Shown: positions 25,834 through 34,759, numbered from the stretch's first letter. The stretch: 64,000 nt of DNA from DASUPK01 sp963782345 (GCA_963782345.1 CAWAJF010000005.1:62001-126000); one strand, 5' to 3'. Numbers and translations: made by a program. The notes: generated by a model not told the origin, from the letters alone.

Positions 25834-26916
25834 ATGGCCCTCGACGACCGGCTGGACTTGTACGAGGTGAAGGCGCAATTCGAGCGCTTCACCGAATGGC
25901 TCGACCTGGGCGAGATCGTGGCCGACCTGGGGTTCTTGCGGCGGGCGCGACGAACGCTGCTGCCCCTGCCGCTGATCGACCGACCCGCGCCGATTGACCC
26001 CTCGGCGCACCTGCAGCCGTTCCGGTCGCGACCGGTGCCGGGGCTTCAGGGCAAGAGCATCGCCCTGGTGGCCTCGGGGGGCGGCGGGGCGGCCGTGGCC
26101 CTCGCGGGGGTCAAACGTGCCTTCGAGGAGGCGGGAGTCGAGCCGGCCGAGATCATCGGGTGCTCCGGCGGGGCGATCTGGGGCTCGATGTGGGCAGCGG
26201 GGATGAGCTCCGACGAGATGACGGATTTCTCGCTCTCCTGGCGGCCGGAGGACTACCTGGACATCCAGTGGCTGAAGCTGCCGCGGTTCGCCCTCTCGGC
26301 GCTCAGAGGGTTCAGCGGGCTGGCGAAGGGGGAGGCGATCGAACGCCTTTTCGACACCCGGCTGACGAGGATGCCGTGCGGGGAGGCGCCGATTCCGATC
26401 ACGACCATCGTCTACAACATGGACCTCGGCAGGGTCGAGTACTTCGGGTCGAGGCGCACGCCCGAGGTCACCATCGGCCACCTCGTCCGAGTGGCGATCG
26501 CGCTGCCCCTGTTCATCGAGTCGGTTTCGGTACGCGGCCATCTCTACGTGGACGGGGGGATCATCGAGAACTGGCCGGCACAGCCGGCGATCGAAGCCGG
26601 TAACCGCTTCGACCACGTGATCGGCGTCAACCTGATGCTGCCCAAGGGCTTCGAGCCCCGGGACATAAGCGGCTGGCCGGAGAGGACCGGCGGCCTGCTG
26701 CAGGCGAGCCGGCAGCTGCAGCAGGGCTACCACCTCGAATTGGCGCGGCGGGCGAAGGACGAGCTGGGGGAGAAGCTGAAGCTGATCGAGCCGATCGACG
26801 AGGCGGAGATCCGAGGCGTCTCGTTCTACGACCTGTTCCTGGACCGGACCCAGTGGCCACGGCTGATCCAGCAGGGCTACGACTCGGCGACCCGGGTGCT
26901 GCAGGGCTTCCGCTGA
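25834..26916 (+). CDS. Patatin-like phospholipase
   Basis: 360 residues. The oxyanion segment SIALVASGGGGAAVALAGV is followed by the nucleophile box IIGCSGGAIWGSM (GxSxG) near residue 110, and the catalytic Asp in LYVDGGIIENWP (DGG). Lipid acyl hydrolase, soluble, no signal peptide. The first 68 residues are a lineage-specific extension (DRLDLYEVKAQFERFTEWLD) that is also present as a truncated copy at 16593. It heads a + strand series with HMG-CoA reductase, SCP2-hydrolase and GDPD. Confidence 0.9.
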   Translation: MALDDRLDLYEVKAQFERFTEWLDLGEIVADLGFLRRARRTLLPLPLIDRPAPIDPSAHLQPFRSRPVPGLQGKSIALVASGGGGAAVALAGVKRAFEEAGVEPAEIIGCSGGAIWGSMWAAGMSSDEMTDFSLSWRPEDYLDIQWLKLPRFALSALRGFSGLAKGEAIERLFDTRLTRMPCGEAPIPITTIVYNMDLGRVEYFGSRRTPEVTIGHLVRVAIALPLFIESVSVRGHLYVDGGIIENWPAQPAIEAGNRFDHVIGVNLMLPKGFEPRDISGWPERTGGLLQASRQLQQGYHLELARRAKDELGEKLKLIEPIDEAEIRGVSFYDLFLDRTQWPRLIQQGYDSATRVLQGFR

Positions 26917-27002
26917 GCCCTCGGCGCAGCTGCGCGCACGGCTCCAGAGGTGCGACCATCGCCAGACGATGATTCCGAGGTCCGCGTGACCGATCAGATG
27001 CG

Positions 27003-28187
27003 ATGACGATTCCCAAGGCGCGCAAGAAGATTCCGCGTGATCGCGAGAACGACTACACGCTCGAGGCTGCTGAGGCGCGCCGGCTCTTTCTGAAAGAGCA
27101 GACGGGCACGGAGCTCGAGCACGTCTCCAGGTACTCCTTCGATCCCTCGGTTCTTCCCGGGAACATCGAGCACTTCACCGGGGTCGCGCAGGTGCCGATC
27201 GGCATCGCTGGACCGCTTCTCGTCAACGGGGAGTACGCGCGTGGCGAGTTCTACGTTCCCCTGGCGACGAGCGAGGGCACGCTGGTGGCGAGCTACAACC
27301 GAGGCATGAAGATGCTTCACGAGGCCGGCGGCGTGACGACCACGGTCTTGGACGACGCCATGCAGCGGGCCCCGGCCTTCGTGTTCGAGAGCGCCCGCGA
27401 GGCACGAGCGTTCGGAGAATGGCTGACCGAACACTTCGGGGAGATCAGACAGGCGGCGGAAAGCACGACTCGCACCGGCCGGCTGCGCAGGGTCGAGCAG
27501 TACTCCGCCAGCCGGATTCTGTTCACGCGCTTTGACTACACGACCGGCGACGCCGCGGGCCAGAACCTCACGGGCAAGGCGACCGCGGCGGCGTGCGCGT
27601 GGATCACCTCCAACTACGAGGGCATCACCAACTTCTACCTCGAGTCGAACTTCGCTACTGACAAGAAGAGCTCGCAGATCAACGTGCTCCGGACGCGTGG
27701 CAAACGCGTCGTCGCCGAGGCGACGATTCCCGCCGCGCTGATCAAGGAGCACATGCATGCGACCACCGACAAGCTTTTCCGGGCTCGCCAGGTGTCGCAG
27801 CTTGGCGGCTTCATGTCCGGGGTCAACAACAACGGCCTCCAGTCGGCCAACGGAATTGCGGCTCTATTCATTGCTACCGGCCAGGACGCGGCCAATGTCG
27901 CGGAGTCCTCTGCGGCCCTCGGCTTCAGCGAGCCGCTCTCCAACGGCGACTACTACGCCTCGATCACGCTTCCCTCTCTGATCGTCGGCACCTACGGCGG
28001 CGGCACCGGGCTCGCGACCCAGCGTGAGTGCCTGGAGCTGCTCGGTTGCTACGGGGAAGGGAAGGTTCGAAAGCTGGCCGAGATCGTCGCGGCGACGGTG
28101 CTGTGTGGCGAGCTCTCGCTCGGATGGGCGATCCTCGCCGAGGAATGGGTCAGGGCCCACGACCTGCTGGGTCGCAACCGGCCATAG
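27003..28187 (+). CDS. Hydroxymethylglutaryl-CoA reductase
   Basis: 394 residues. Mevalonate-forming reductase (HMG-CoA plus reduced nicotinamide cofactor). Landmarks: VPIGIAGPLLVNGEYARGEF, PLATSEGTLVASYNRG with catalytic Glu91, DYTTGDAAGQN (catalytic Asp block), FATDKKSSQIN (catalytic Lys), and VGTYGGGTGLATQRECL near the end. There is no membrane anchor. No other mevalonate-pathway gene is in the window, and many actinobacteria use the MEP route instead, so the role here (isoprenoid side pathway, or reverse use) is open. Confidence 0.92.
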   Translation: MTIPKARKKIPRDRENDYTLEAAEARRLFLKEQTGTELEHVSRYSFDPSVLPGNIEHFTGVAQVPIGIAGPLLVNGEYARGEFYVPLATSEGTLVASYNRGMKMLHEAGGVTTTVLDDAMQRAPAFVFESAREARAFGEWLTEHFGEIRQAAESTTRTGRLRRVEQYSASRILFTRFDYTTGDAAGQNLTGKATAAACAWITSNYEGITNFYLESNFATDKKSSQINVLRTRGKRVVAEATIPAALIKEHMHATTDKLFRARQVSQLGGFMSGVNNNGLQSANGIAALFIATGQDAANVAESSAALGFSEPLSNGDYYASITLPSLIVGTYGGGTGLATQRECLELLGCYGEGKVRKLAEIVAATVLCGELSLGWAILAEEWVRAHDLLGRNRP

Positions 28188-28205
28188 GGGCTCCATACTC
28201 TCGTC

Positions 28206-29396
28206 ATGGCAGTTGTCGACGCCGAGGAGCGGCTGACACCAGAGAGCCGCCCTCCCACCGGGCTCACCGCTCTGATCGACCGCTTCGACCCCGATGTGAT
28301 CGACGTGCCCAGCGGCTCAGCGCGCATCCGCCTGGCCGTCGATGGCGAGGGCGAGTGGGACGCGGTGATCGATGACGGCGCGATCGAGTTGGAGCCGGCG
28401 ATCGAACGCCAGCCCGACGCCCTGTTGAGCGCCGACTGGGCAACCTGGGAGGAGATCGCGCGTGACGTACGCGGTGGAATGGTCGCTTTCCGCGAGGGCC
28501 GCCTGAGCGTCCGGCAGAACCTGCACCTCGGCATCGGCTTCCTTGCCGCCACCAGCGCCATAGCCGACGAGCGCCGGCTTCGCTTCGAAGCCGTCCGCAC
28601 CCGGCTCGGCAGGATTTCGACGCTCTCAGCGGGCGAGGGCGATCCCGTGATCTGCGTGCACGGGCTGGGCGCGACCAAGGCCTCATTCCTCCCCACCGTC
28701 GCCGCGCTCGCCGACCACCATCGAGTGATCGCGATGGACCTGCCGGGGTTCGGCGATTCCGACAAGCCGCTCGGCGCTCCCTATGACGCTCCCTACTTCG
28801 CCAGCGCAATCGAGGCCCTGCTCGACGAGGTGGAGATCGAGCGCGCCCACCTGATCGGCAACAGCATGGGCGGGCGCGTGGCGATCGAGATGGGGCTGCT
28901 GCGACCCGAACGCACTGGGAGGGTGGCCCTGCTCTGCCCGGCGCTCGCCTGGTTGCGAAGTCGCCGCTGGCGCTGGCTGCTCCGGGCACCGCTCCCGATG
29001 CTCGGCCTGGTCCAGCCGGCGCCGCGCGTGATCACCGAGCCGATCGTCCGCAACCTCGTCCCGGGTGGCAAGGACGGCTGGTCGGCCGCGGGCGTGGATG
29101 AGTTCCTGCGCTCCTATCTCACCCCGCGCGGTCGGGTCGCGTTCTACGAGGCGGCGAGAAACATCTACCTTGACGAGCCGCACGGCGAACAGGGCCTCTG
29201 GTCACGGCTGCCCGATATGTCGCCCGAGACCCTCTTCATCTGGGGGCGCCACGATCAGCTCGTCCCGCTGGCCTTCAGGAAGCACGTCGAGCGGGCACTT
29301 CCCGCCGCTCGTCACCTGGAGCTCGACTGCGGCCACGTGCCGCAGCTCGAGGCACCGAAGCAGACGCACGACGCGATCCGGGAGCTCTTCGCCTGA
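28206..29396 (+). CDS. SCP2-like domain fused to an alpha/beta hydrolase
   Basis: 396 residues. Residues about 15-125 resemble the SCP2 sterol/lipid-transfer fold (VPSGSARIRLAVDGEGEWDA, PDALLSADWATWEEIARD). An alpha/beta hydrolase follows: oxyanion CVHGLGATKASF, nucleophile elbow LIGNSMGGRVAI (Ser), acid IWGRHDQLVPL, and His in ELDCGHVPQLE. Joining a lipid-carrier domain to an esterase suggests a lipophilic substrate. The stop overlaps the next start (TGATG). Confidence 0.85.
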   Translation: MAVVDAEERLTPESRPPTGLTALIDRFDPDVIDVPSGSARIRLAVDGEGEWDAVIDDGAIELEPAIERQPDALLSADWATWEEIARDVRGGMVAFREGRLSVRQNLHLGIGFLAATSAIADERRLRFEAVRTRLGRISTLSAGEGDPVICVHGLGATKASFLPTVAALADHHRVIAMDLPGFGDSDKPLGAPYDAPYFASAIEALLDEVEIERAHLIGNSMGGRVAIEMGLLRPERTGRVALLCPALAWLRSRRWRWLLRAPLPMLGLVQPAPRVITEPIVRNLVPGGKDGWSAAGVDEFLRSYLTPRGRVAFYEAARNIYLDEPHGEQGLWSRLPDMSPETLFIWGRHDQLVPLAFRKHVERALPAARHLELDCGHVPQLEAPKQTHDAIRELFA

Positions 29397-30052
29397 TGAC
29401 CATCCTGATCGGCCACGGCGGTGCGAGCGCGATCGCTCCGGCGAATACGATCGCATCGTTCGACGCAGCCCGGCGAGCGGGCGTCGACATGATCGAGTTC
29501 GACGTCCGGCCGCGGGGATCGCGGTTGCTGGTGGCGCACCTCGCCCCCCAGGCTCGTCGCCGCGGCTGCCTTTCCCTCGACGACGCCCTGGACCACCTCG
29601 CGCAGCCGCGCTTCTCGGGGATCGGGTTGAACGTGGACGTCAAGGGCCGGGGCTGCGAATCGGCGATCGTGGCGATGCTGCGCGGGCACGGCCTGCTGGA
29701 GCGCTCCCTGATCTCTTCTCAGTCGGCGGACATCGTCGAAACGGTGCGGACGGTCGCTGCGAACGCCCGGACGGCAATCTCGATCGGCGGATACATCTCT
29801 CGCCGCGCCAACCGCTGGCACCCGCGCGCTTGGCGTGAGCGGTTGCTGCACGAGCTCGCCGCCGGCCGCTTCGGCGACGTGATGCTGCACCACAAGCTCG
29901 TGGAAGCTGAGATCGCGGATGCCATCGGACGACTCGGTCGCCGGCTGTTCGCCTGGACCGTCGACGAGCCGGCGCTGTTCGCGAGGATCACCGATCTCGG
30001 CGTCGCCGGTGTGGCGACGAATGACCCGGCGCGCCTTCGGGCGCCGCATTGA
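29396..30052 (+). CDS. Glycerophosphodiester phosphodiesterase (GDPD) family protein
   Basis: 218 residues, overlapping the previous gene by one base. GDPD pattern: IGHGGASAIAPANT (the usual HRG is HGG), DMIEFDVRPR (Glu-x-Asp metal site), LLVAHL, LNVDVKG, then FAWTVDEPALFARI and GVATNDPARL. Cytoplasmic (no signal peptide). Replacement of the Arg in HR is a deviation at a catalytic position, so activity is likely but not certain. Probably releases glycerol phosphate from deacylated lipids, fitting the hydrolase next to it. Confidence 0.85.
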   Translation: MTILIGHGGASAIAPANTIASFDAARRAGVDMIEFDVRPRGSRLLVAHLAPQARRRGCLSLDDALDHLAQPRFSGIGLNVDVKGRGCESAIVAMLRGHGLLERSLISSQSADIVETVRTVAANARTAISIGGYISRRANRWHPRAWRERLLHELAAGRFGDVMLHHKLVEAEIADAIGRLGRRLFAWTVDEPALFARITDLGVAGVATNDPARLRAPH

Positions 30053-30104
30053 CGGGCGTTCATCCTGGCAGTCCGCTCCGGCGACTCACCTGCTGTCAGG
30101 CGCG

Positions 30105-30266
30105 AGGTACCAGCCGTGGTACCGAACTGAGCGAACCTGAGCTGATCTCAGCTCGTTTCCCCGTCGCGCAGCCTCGCCTGAAGGCATCGGGACTGAAGGC
30201 ATCGGGAGAACGGCCCCCGTGGCATCTCATGACCCGAAGGTCGCGGGTTCGTATCCCGCCCCACTA
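30105..30266 (+). repeat. tRNA-like dispersed repeat, copy G
   Basis: GGTACC-AGCCGT-GGTACC (30105-30122), GAACTGAGCGAACCTGAGCT, an intact GAGCTGA/TCAGCTC hairpin, a short duplication (GACTGAAGGCATCGGG twice), then the tRNA-like end with CTCATGA loop and T-arm TTCGTAT instead of TTCGAAT. The acceptor part is cut to CCCCACTAG. Its last bases supply the stop codon of the convergent basic-protein gene. Confidence 0.75.
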
Positions 30267-30722
30267 GCCCCGTGCGGTTTTGCCCTTCGCGCGGGTCTTC
30301 GTGCCCTTCGCGCGGGCCGACCCGCCCTTGGCGCGGGTCTTTGTGCCCTTCGCCCGGGTCTTTGTGCCCTTCGCCCGGGTCTTTGTGCCCTTCGCCCGGG
30401 CCGACCCGCCTTTGGCGCCGGTCGTTGTGCCCTTCGCGCGAGAGGACGCCGGCTCCTCGATCAGCGCCTTCTGGAGCCTGCGCATGTCGGCCGAGAGCGT
30501 ACGACTCAGCTTGCCCATATCCCGGCGCTGATCCTTCAAGAGCTGTTGCACATTGCGGACCATGTCGCGCCTGCCCCGACCCAGATCCTTCTGCAGCTCG
30601 GCCAGCGCTTTCTGGACCTGATCGAGCGAACTGCCCGCGCGCTTCAGCGCAGCCTCCGCCCGCTTCTTCGTCGCATCAGCCGACGCACGTACGCGATCGG
30701 GCGTCTTCTTCGTTGTTGGCAT
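30264..30722 (-). CDS. Histone H1-like basic protein with 7-residue C-terminal repeats
   Basis: 152 residues. Residues 1-95 are a charged coiled-coil-like helix (SSLDQVQKALAELQKDLG, LKDQRRDMGKLSRTL). Residues about 98-150 are an array of AKGTKTR and AKGGSAR heptads. Such Ala/Lys-rich tails bind DNA non-specifically in bacterial H1-like proteins; this role is inference. The start ATG 30722 is well placed; the stop lies in the end of repeat copy G, so the tail may have been longer before that copy inserted. Confidence 0.65.
   Translation of the reverse strand: MPTTKKTPDRVRASADATKKRAEAALKRAGSSLDQVQKALAELQKDLGRGRRDMVRNVQQLLKDQRRDMGKLSRTLSADMRRLQKALIEEPASSRAKGTTTGAKGGSARAKGTKTRAKGTKTRAKGTKTRAKGGSARAKGTKTRAKGKTARG
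30290..30440. repeat. 21-bp in-gene tandem repeat
   Basis: Repeats of a 21-bp unit (CGCGGGTCTTTGTGCCCTTCG and variants) encoding the AKGTKTR/AKGGSAR heptads of the basic protein. Expected to vary in copy number between strains by slippage. Confidence 0.75.
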
Positions 30723-30789
30723 GGGCGCTCCTTACCTCGGGAACTACACGAGTCTACGACCGCCGCACGACACTGCATCGGGCCACCGG

Positions 30790-30835
30790 GGTACCAGCCG
30801 TGGTACCGAACTGAGCGGAACTCAGCGCACTCCGG
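30790..30835 (+). repeat. tRNA-like dispersed repeat, copy H (5' half only)
   Basis: GGTACC-AGCCGT-GGTACC followed by GAACTGAGCGGAACTCAGCGC, then the similarity ends. No tRNA-like part or terminator. It lies between the start of the basic-protein gene and the end of the DAO-type oxidoreductase. Confidence 0.65.
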
Positions 30836-30864
30836 CCCCTCGCACCCTCGCTGGCCGGGAGTCG

Positions 30865-32265
30865 TCAGCGCCCGATGTGGAAGCCGATCCGCTCGGGGAT
30901 CGCGGCGAGGCCTCTACTGAGCGGGTCGGCGGCGGTCCCCCGCTCCTCGGCGGCCTCCTTGGCCACCAGGCCGGCCCGGATCGCGTTGCCGCCGAGCCAC
31001 GACGCCAAGCCTGTCGGGACTCGACGGGGCTCGGGGTCCACCAGGGCCAGCCGGGAGTGCTCGTCGCGCCGGTCAAGCGCCAGCGATGCCAGGGTCTGCC
31101 CCATCATCCGGGACGGGCCGACTCCGTTCCCGGTGTAACCGAAGACGCCGTGGACCCGGTCGGAGCGGATGGGGACGATCACGGGCAGATGGCTCGGCGA
31201 GACGTCGATCGGTCCACCCCAGGCGTGGGTTATCCGACGACGTTCGAGCCCGGGGAAGAACGAGCGCAGGTCGGACGCCACCCGGTCGACTATTCCGGGG
31301 TCCAGCTGCGTGTGCCCTCCCAGCCGCGCGCCGCAGGCGATCCGGCCGCCGCCCCAGCCGAAGGCGATCCGGCCGTCGGGCGTCGTCCGCATGTAATGGA
31401 CCATCGCCCGGCCGTCGGTTATGCATTCGCCGCCGGTCCAACCGATCTCCTCGAGCAGCTCCGGGACCGGCTCGGTCAGCGCGATGTGGCTGGAGGTCAC
31501 CGTGAGGCGCCCACCCAGCGGCGACCCGGCGGCCCCGCACGCGGAGCCGAGGGCGAGGATGCACGAGCCGGATCGGATTCGGGCCGCCGGCGTTTCGGCC
31601 AGGCAGCCCCAGCCTCCGGCGCGCAGCCGGCGAAGTGGCGAGCGCTCGAACACCCGGACCCCGGGGCGGTCACCGAGCCGCTCACGCAGGCCGAGCGCCA
31701 GCCGCGCCGGCTGCACGGTCGCCGCGCCGCCATAGAGCGCCCCGGCACGAAAGCGGGGCGACCGGCAGCGCTTGCGCACCTGCTCCGTGCTCAACTGCTC
31801 GACCGCGCCGGCCTCGCCGAGCTCCCGGCAGGCCGCGACTGCCTGGTCCCAGGTCCCGTCCTGGGCAGGAGCCGCCGAGACCTGCAGGTACCCGCTCCGC
31901 CGGTACCAGGCCTCGATCCCGTACTCGGAACAGAAGCGGCCGATCTCGTCCACCGCGTCCTGAGCGGCCCGCGCGACGCGGGCCGCCGCCGGCCCTCCCA
32001 GGCGCTCGCGCAGGGTGTGCATGCTGAACCACATGGCGTTGACAAAGCCGCCGTTCCGGCCGCTGGGCCCATGCCCGCAGCGATCGGCCTCGAGCAGGAC
32101 CACGCTTGCCCCCGGCTCCAGTTGCGAGAGCTGCCAGGCCGTCCACATGCCCGTGTAGCCGCCCCCGACCACGAGCACGTCGCAGCTCAGCTCTCCCTCG
32201 GCGGAGGGCAGCGATGGGCGCTCGCCCGCCTCTTCGAGCCAGTAGCCGTGCGCGGTGTGCTTCAT
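30865..32265 (-). CDS. FAD-dependent amino-acid oxidase family oxidoreductase (DAO type)
   Basis: 466 residues from ATG 32265 (the longer frame upstream overlaps the opposite gene and is not protein-like). N-terminal CDVLVVGGGYTGMWTAWQLS, then LLEADRCGHGPSGRNGGFVN. C-terminal GWGGGRI, RITHAWGGPIDVSPSHLPVI and VFGYTGNGVGPSRMMGQTLA contact the flavin. This pattern matches gamma-glutamylputrescine-oxidase-like enzymes. Substrate unknown. Divergent from the next FAD protein at 32378. Confidence 0.88.
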   Translation of the reverse strand: MKHTAHGYWLEEAGERPSLPSAEGELSCDVLVVGGGYTGMWTAWQLSQLEPGASVVLLEADRCGHGPSGRNGGFVNAMWFSMHTLRERLGGPAAARVARAAQDAVDEIGRFCSEYGIEAWYRRSGYLQVSAAPAQDGTWDQAVAACRELGEAGAVEQLSTEQVRKRCRSPRFRAGALYGGAATVQPARLALGLRERLGDRPGVRVFERSPLRRLRAGGWGCLAETPAARIRSGSCILALGSACGAAGSPLGGRLTVTSSHIALTEPVPELLEEIGWTGGECITDGRAMVHYMRTTPDGRIAFGWGGGRIACGARLGGHTQLDPGIVDRVASDLRSFFPGLERRRITHAWGGPIDVSPSHLPVIVPIRSDRVHGVFGYTGNGVGPSRMMGQTLASLALDRRDEHSRLALVDPEPRRVPTGLASWLGGNAIRAGLVAKEAAEERGTAADPLSRGLAAIPERIGFHIGR

Positions 32266-32377
32266 CGGAGTCCGTATGAAACCGCGACTTGACCGCGAAC
32301 CGCGGAACCGTCCTTGCCGATGTACCAGCCGCGGTGCGGCTCCCGTCCGCCCCCGCCTCGGCAGATAGTGTCGCGTC

Positions 32378-33517
32378 ATGGCGACGAGGGTGCTGGTACT
32401 GGGGGCGGGGTTCGGAGGTCTCGAGCTCAGCGCCACGCTCTCGGAGGCGCTCGGCGACGAGGTCGAGGTGACCCTGGTCGACGGCAACGACGCCTTCGTC
32501 CTCGGCTATTCGAAGCTCGACGTGATGTTCGGGCGGGCGACCTCCGAGGCGATTCGCCTCCCATACCGCGAGCTCGCCATCCCTGGGGTGCGATTCCTCC
32601 GGGAGACGATCATCGAGATCGATCCCGCAAGGCGACGCGTGACCACCGCCGACGGCGTCCACGAGGGCGACGTCATGGTCGTGGCGCTCGGCGCCGACTA
32701 TGACCTGGACGCGACGCCGGGACTTGCGCAGGGCGGGAACGAGTTCTACTCAGTCGCCGGGGCGAAGCGCGTGGGCGAGCTGCTTCCCTCCTTCTCGGCG
32801 GGCCGGGCGATCGTCGGCGTCTGCGGAGCGCCGTTCAAGTGCCCGCCGGCGCCGAGCGAAGCCGCGTTGCTGCTGCACGACTACCTGTCGTCGCGGGGTG
32901 TCCGCGGCGACTGCGAGATCTCGCTCGTCCTGCCGCTGCCGAGCCCGGTGCCCCCTTCCCCAGGGACCTCCCGCGCGCTGCTCGAGGCCTTCGCCGAGCG
33001 CGAGATCGACTTCATCCCGGAACGCCGGCCGACCTCCCTCGATCCCTCGCGCCGCGTCGCGGTGCTCGACGACGGCAGCGAGATGCCCTACGAGCTCTTC
33101 CTCGGCGTCCCCAAGCACCGCGCGCCCGAGGTCGTGCTGGCGAGCGGGATGACGACGGACGACTACATCCCGGTCAACCCGGAGACGCTCGAGACCCGGT
33201 TCCCGGACGTGTACGCGGTCGGCGACGTGGTCACCGTCGGCTCGCCCCTGCCGATGGCGGGGGTGTTCGCCGAGGGCGCGGCGCGCGTGGTCGCCGCGTC
33301 GCTGATCGCACGGGTCCAGGGCGGCGAGCCGCCGAAGCCCTATGACGGGCGCGGGTCGTGCTTCATCGAGTTCGGTGGCGGCCGGGTCGGCCGGGTCGAG
33401 GTGGACTTCCTCTCGGGACCGAAACCGACGGGCAGCTTCCAGGAGCCCTCGGAGGCCCTCGTCGCCGAGAAGAAGCGCTTTGGCGCCAGCCGCGCCGCCC
33501 GCTGGTTCGGCCGCTGA
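32378..33517 (+). CDS. NAD(P)/FAD oxidoreductase, sulfide:quinone-reductase/NDH-2 like
   Basis: 379 residues. FAD site RVLVLGAGFGGLELSATLSE, then LVDGNDAFVLGYSKLDVMFG, DVMVVALGADYD and the terminal DVYAVGDVVTVGSPLPMAGVF. CGAPFKCPPAPSEAALL contains a Cys-x4-Cys pair in the place where sulfide:quinone oxidoreductases of this group keep the Cys used in catalysis. No membrane helix; such enzymes attach at the membrane surface by their C-terminus. Electron acceptor probably a quinone (inference). Confidence 0.82.
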   Translation: MATRVLVLGAGFGGLELSATLSEALGDEVEVTLVDGNDAFVLGYSKLDVMFGRATSEAIRLPYRELAIPGVRFLRETIIEIDPARRRVTTADGVHEGDVMVVALGADYDLDATPGLAQGGNEFYSVAGAKRVGELLPSFSAGRAIVGVCGAPFKCPPAPSEAALLLHDYLSSRGVRGDCEISLVLPLPSPVPPSPGTSRALLEAFAEREIDFIPERRPTSLDPSRRVAVLDDGSEMPYELFLGVPKHRAPEVVLASGMTTDDYIPVNPETLETRFPDVYAVGDVVTVGSPLPMAGVFAEGAARVVAASLIARVQGGEPPKPYDGRGSCFIEFGGGRVGRVEVDFLSGPKPTGSFQEPSEALVAEKKRFGASRAARWFGR

Positions 33518-33739
33518 CCCTCGAGCCGGCTACGAAGGCGGAGCAATAGGGTCCGGCCGCGCGTCGTTACCCCCCCGTCGGCTAAACCGGCAGCTGACCC
33601 ACCACCGCGGGCGAGACTGAGCACCACGCGGCGTGCAGTGCTCTAGCGAGTGATCTCGAGGAACGTCGGGCCCTCCCGGGCGTAGGCTTCGCTCGCTCGG
33701 GCGGAGCCTGAGACTGCAAACCTAGGAGAAGGAGGAGCA

Positions 33740-34126
33740 ATGGGTCTGAGCGACCATAGGTACGGTGGCACGATCCCCGTGGAGGACATGGCTAAGGCAA
33801 AGCACTTCTACGAGGGGACGCTCGGCCTGTCGGGAGGCGAGGAGGTACCCGACGGGGGCATCACCTACAGCTGCGCCGGGGAAAGCACGGTCCATGTCTT
33901 TCCGTCGCCCGGCAACGCCGGCAAGACGGCGGCGACGCTCGGGGGCTGGAACGTCGAGGACATTGAATCGGTGGTCGATGAGCTGAGCTCGAACGGCGTC
34001 ACCTTCGAGCAGGTCGACCAGGGCCCCATCAAGACCGACGAGAAGGGCATCGCGACGATCGGGGAATCGAAGACCGCCTGGTTCAAGGACCCCGACGGAA
34101 ACACGCTCGGCCTGATCCAGGAGTAG
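33740..34126 (+). CDS. VOC superfamily (glyoxalase/bleomycin-resistance-like) protein
   Basis: 128 residues; AGGAGAAGGAGGAGCA precedes ATG 33740. Paired beta-alpha-beta-beta-beta modules: VEDMAKAKHFYEGTLGLSGG in the first, WNVEDIESVVDELSSNGVTF and TAWFKDPDGNTLGLIQE in the second. Of the metal ligands only the closing Glu (LIQE) is where expected; His in SDHRYGG could be a second. Substrate unknown. Confidence 0.88.
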   Translation: MGLSDHRYGGTIPVEDMAKAKHFYEGTLGLSGGEEVPDGGITYSCAGESTVHVFPSPGNAGKTAATLGGWNVEDIESVVDELSSNGVTFEQVDQGPIKTDEKGIATIGESKTAWFKDPDGNTLGLIQE

Positions 34127-34481
34127 GGCTTCTACGAGCCGGACCGAGGACCGCGGCGATTCACGGCCAGCTGATGGCCGGATGTGCTCTGCGGCAACGT
34201 TTGAGCCCGGGGGACCATCCCGTTCATGCAAAGCGGTAGCCGCTTCTAGTCCGAAGCGACTACTCGCGTTCCCATTTCTTGACGTAGCGAGCGCGAAAAA
34301 CGCCCACAGGACGATTACCTGAAACTTAGGAACCGGGCGCTAAGGTGCTTGAGCGGCTCTGCGTAGCAAGGACCATCCCAGCGGGGCCTCCGCGTCGCTC
34401 GCTTCGCGGGGTTTCCCCTCTTCTTTCCCTGCGACCCAATCCAGAGGGAACGCAATCCACTTCGATAGGAAGGAACAAGCC
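34127..34481. other. 355-bp noncoding stretch before the 58-residue gene
   Basis: No reading frame with protein-like content. Around 34220-34310 the base composition is AT-richer than its surroundings. TTGACG (about 34278) could serve as a -35 element for the small gene that follows, but no convincing -10 was seen. Confidence 0.4.
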
Positions 34482-34658
34482 ATGCCAGCGATCATCGTGC
34501 AGAGCAACGGCACCACCCAGCAAGACACCAACGTCCTCCTCTACGAGGATGTTCAACCGGAGCACCTGGCCAGCGATCACCACGCGGCCCAACTGATCGA
34601 GCGCGTGGGATGGGCGGTTAGCGAGGCAAAGGACGCCGAGGACATCGGGTCCAAGTAA
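34482..34658 (+). CDS. 58-residue hypothetical protein
   Basis: Below common length cut-offs. ATG 34482 is preceded by AGGAAGGAACAAGCC, a good ribosome binding site. The peptide MPAIIVQSNGTTQQDTNVLL continues YEDVQPEHLASDHHAAQLIERVGWAVSEAKDAEDIGSK. It is acidic, soluble, with no TM or Cys. A hairpin follows the stop after 11 bases, so it forms a self-contained transcription unit. Family unknown. Confidence 0.7.
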   Translation: MPAIIVQSNGTTQQDTNVLLYEDVQPEHLASDHHAAQLIERVGWAVSEAKDAEDIGSK

Positions 34659-34669
34659 GGGTCGAGCGG

Positions 34670-34687
34670 CGGCCCCTCCGGGGGCCG
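34670..34687 (+). terminator. Hairpin terminator of the 58-residue gene
   Basis: CGGCCCC, loop TCCG, GGGGCCG, followed by TTCGCTCT. The stem is strong, the T run weak. Confidence 0.55.
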
Positions 34688-34759
34688 TTCGCTCTATGCA
34701 TGCCCGCTTTCCGTAGCGCATGGAAACCAGTCGTTCTTCAGGGGGATACTGCGCAAGCG

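Noticed and set aside
30290..30440. CRISPR-like array
   Set aside because: The 21-bp units are contiguous, without spacers, and encode protein heptads.
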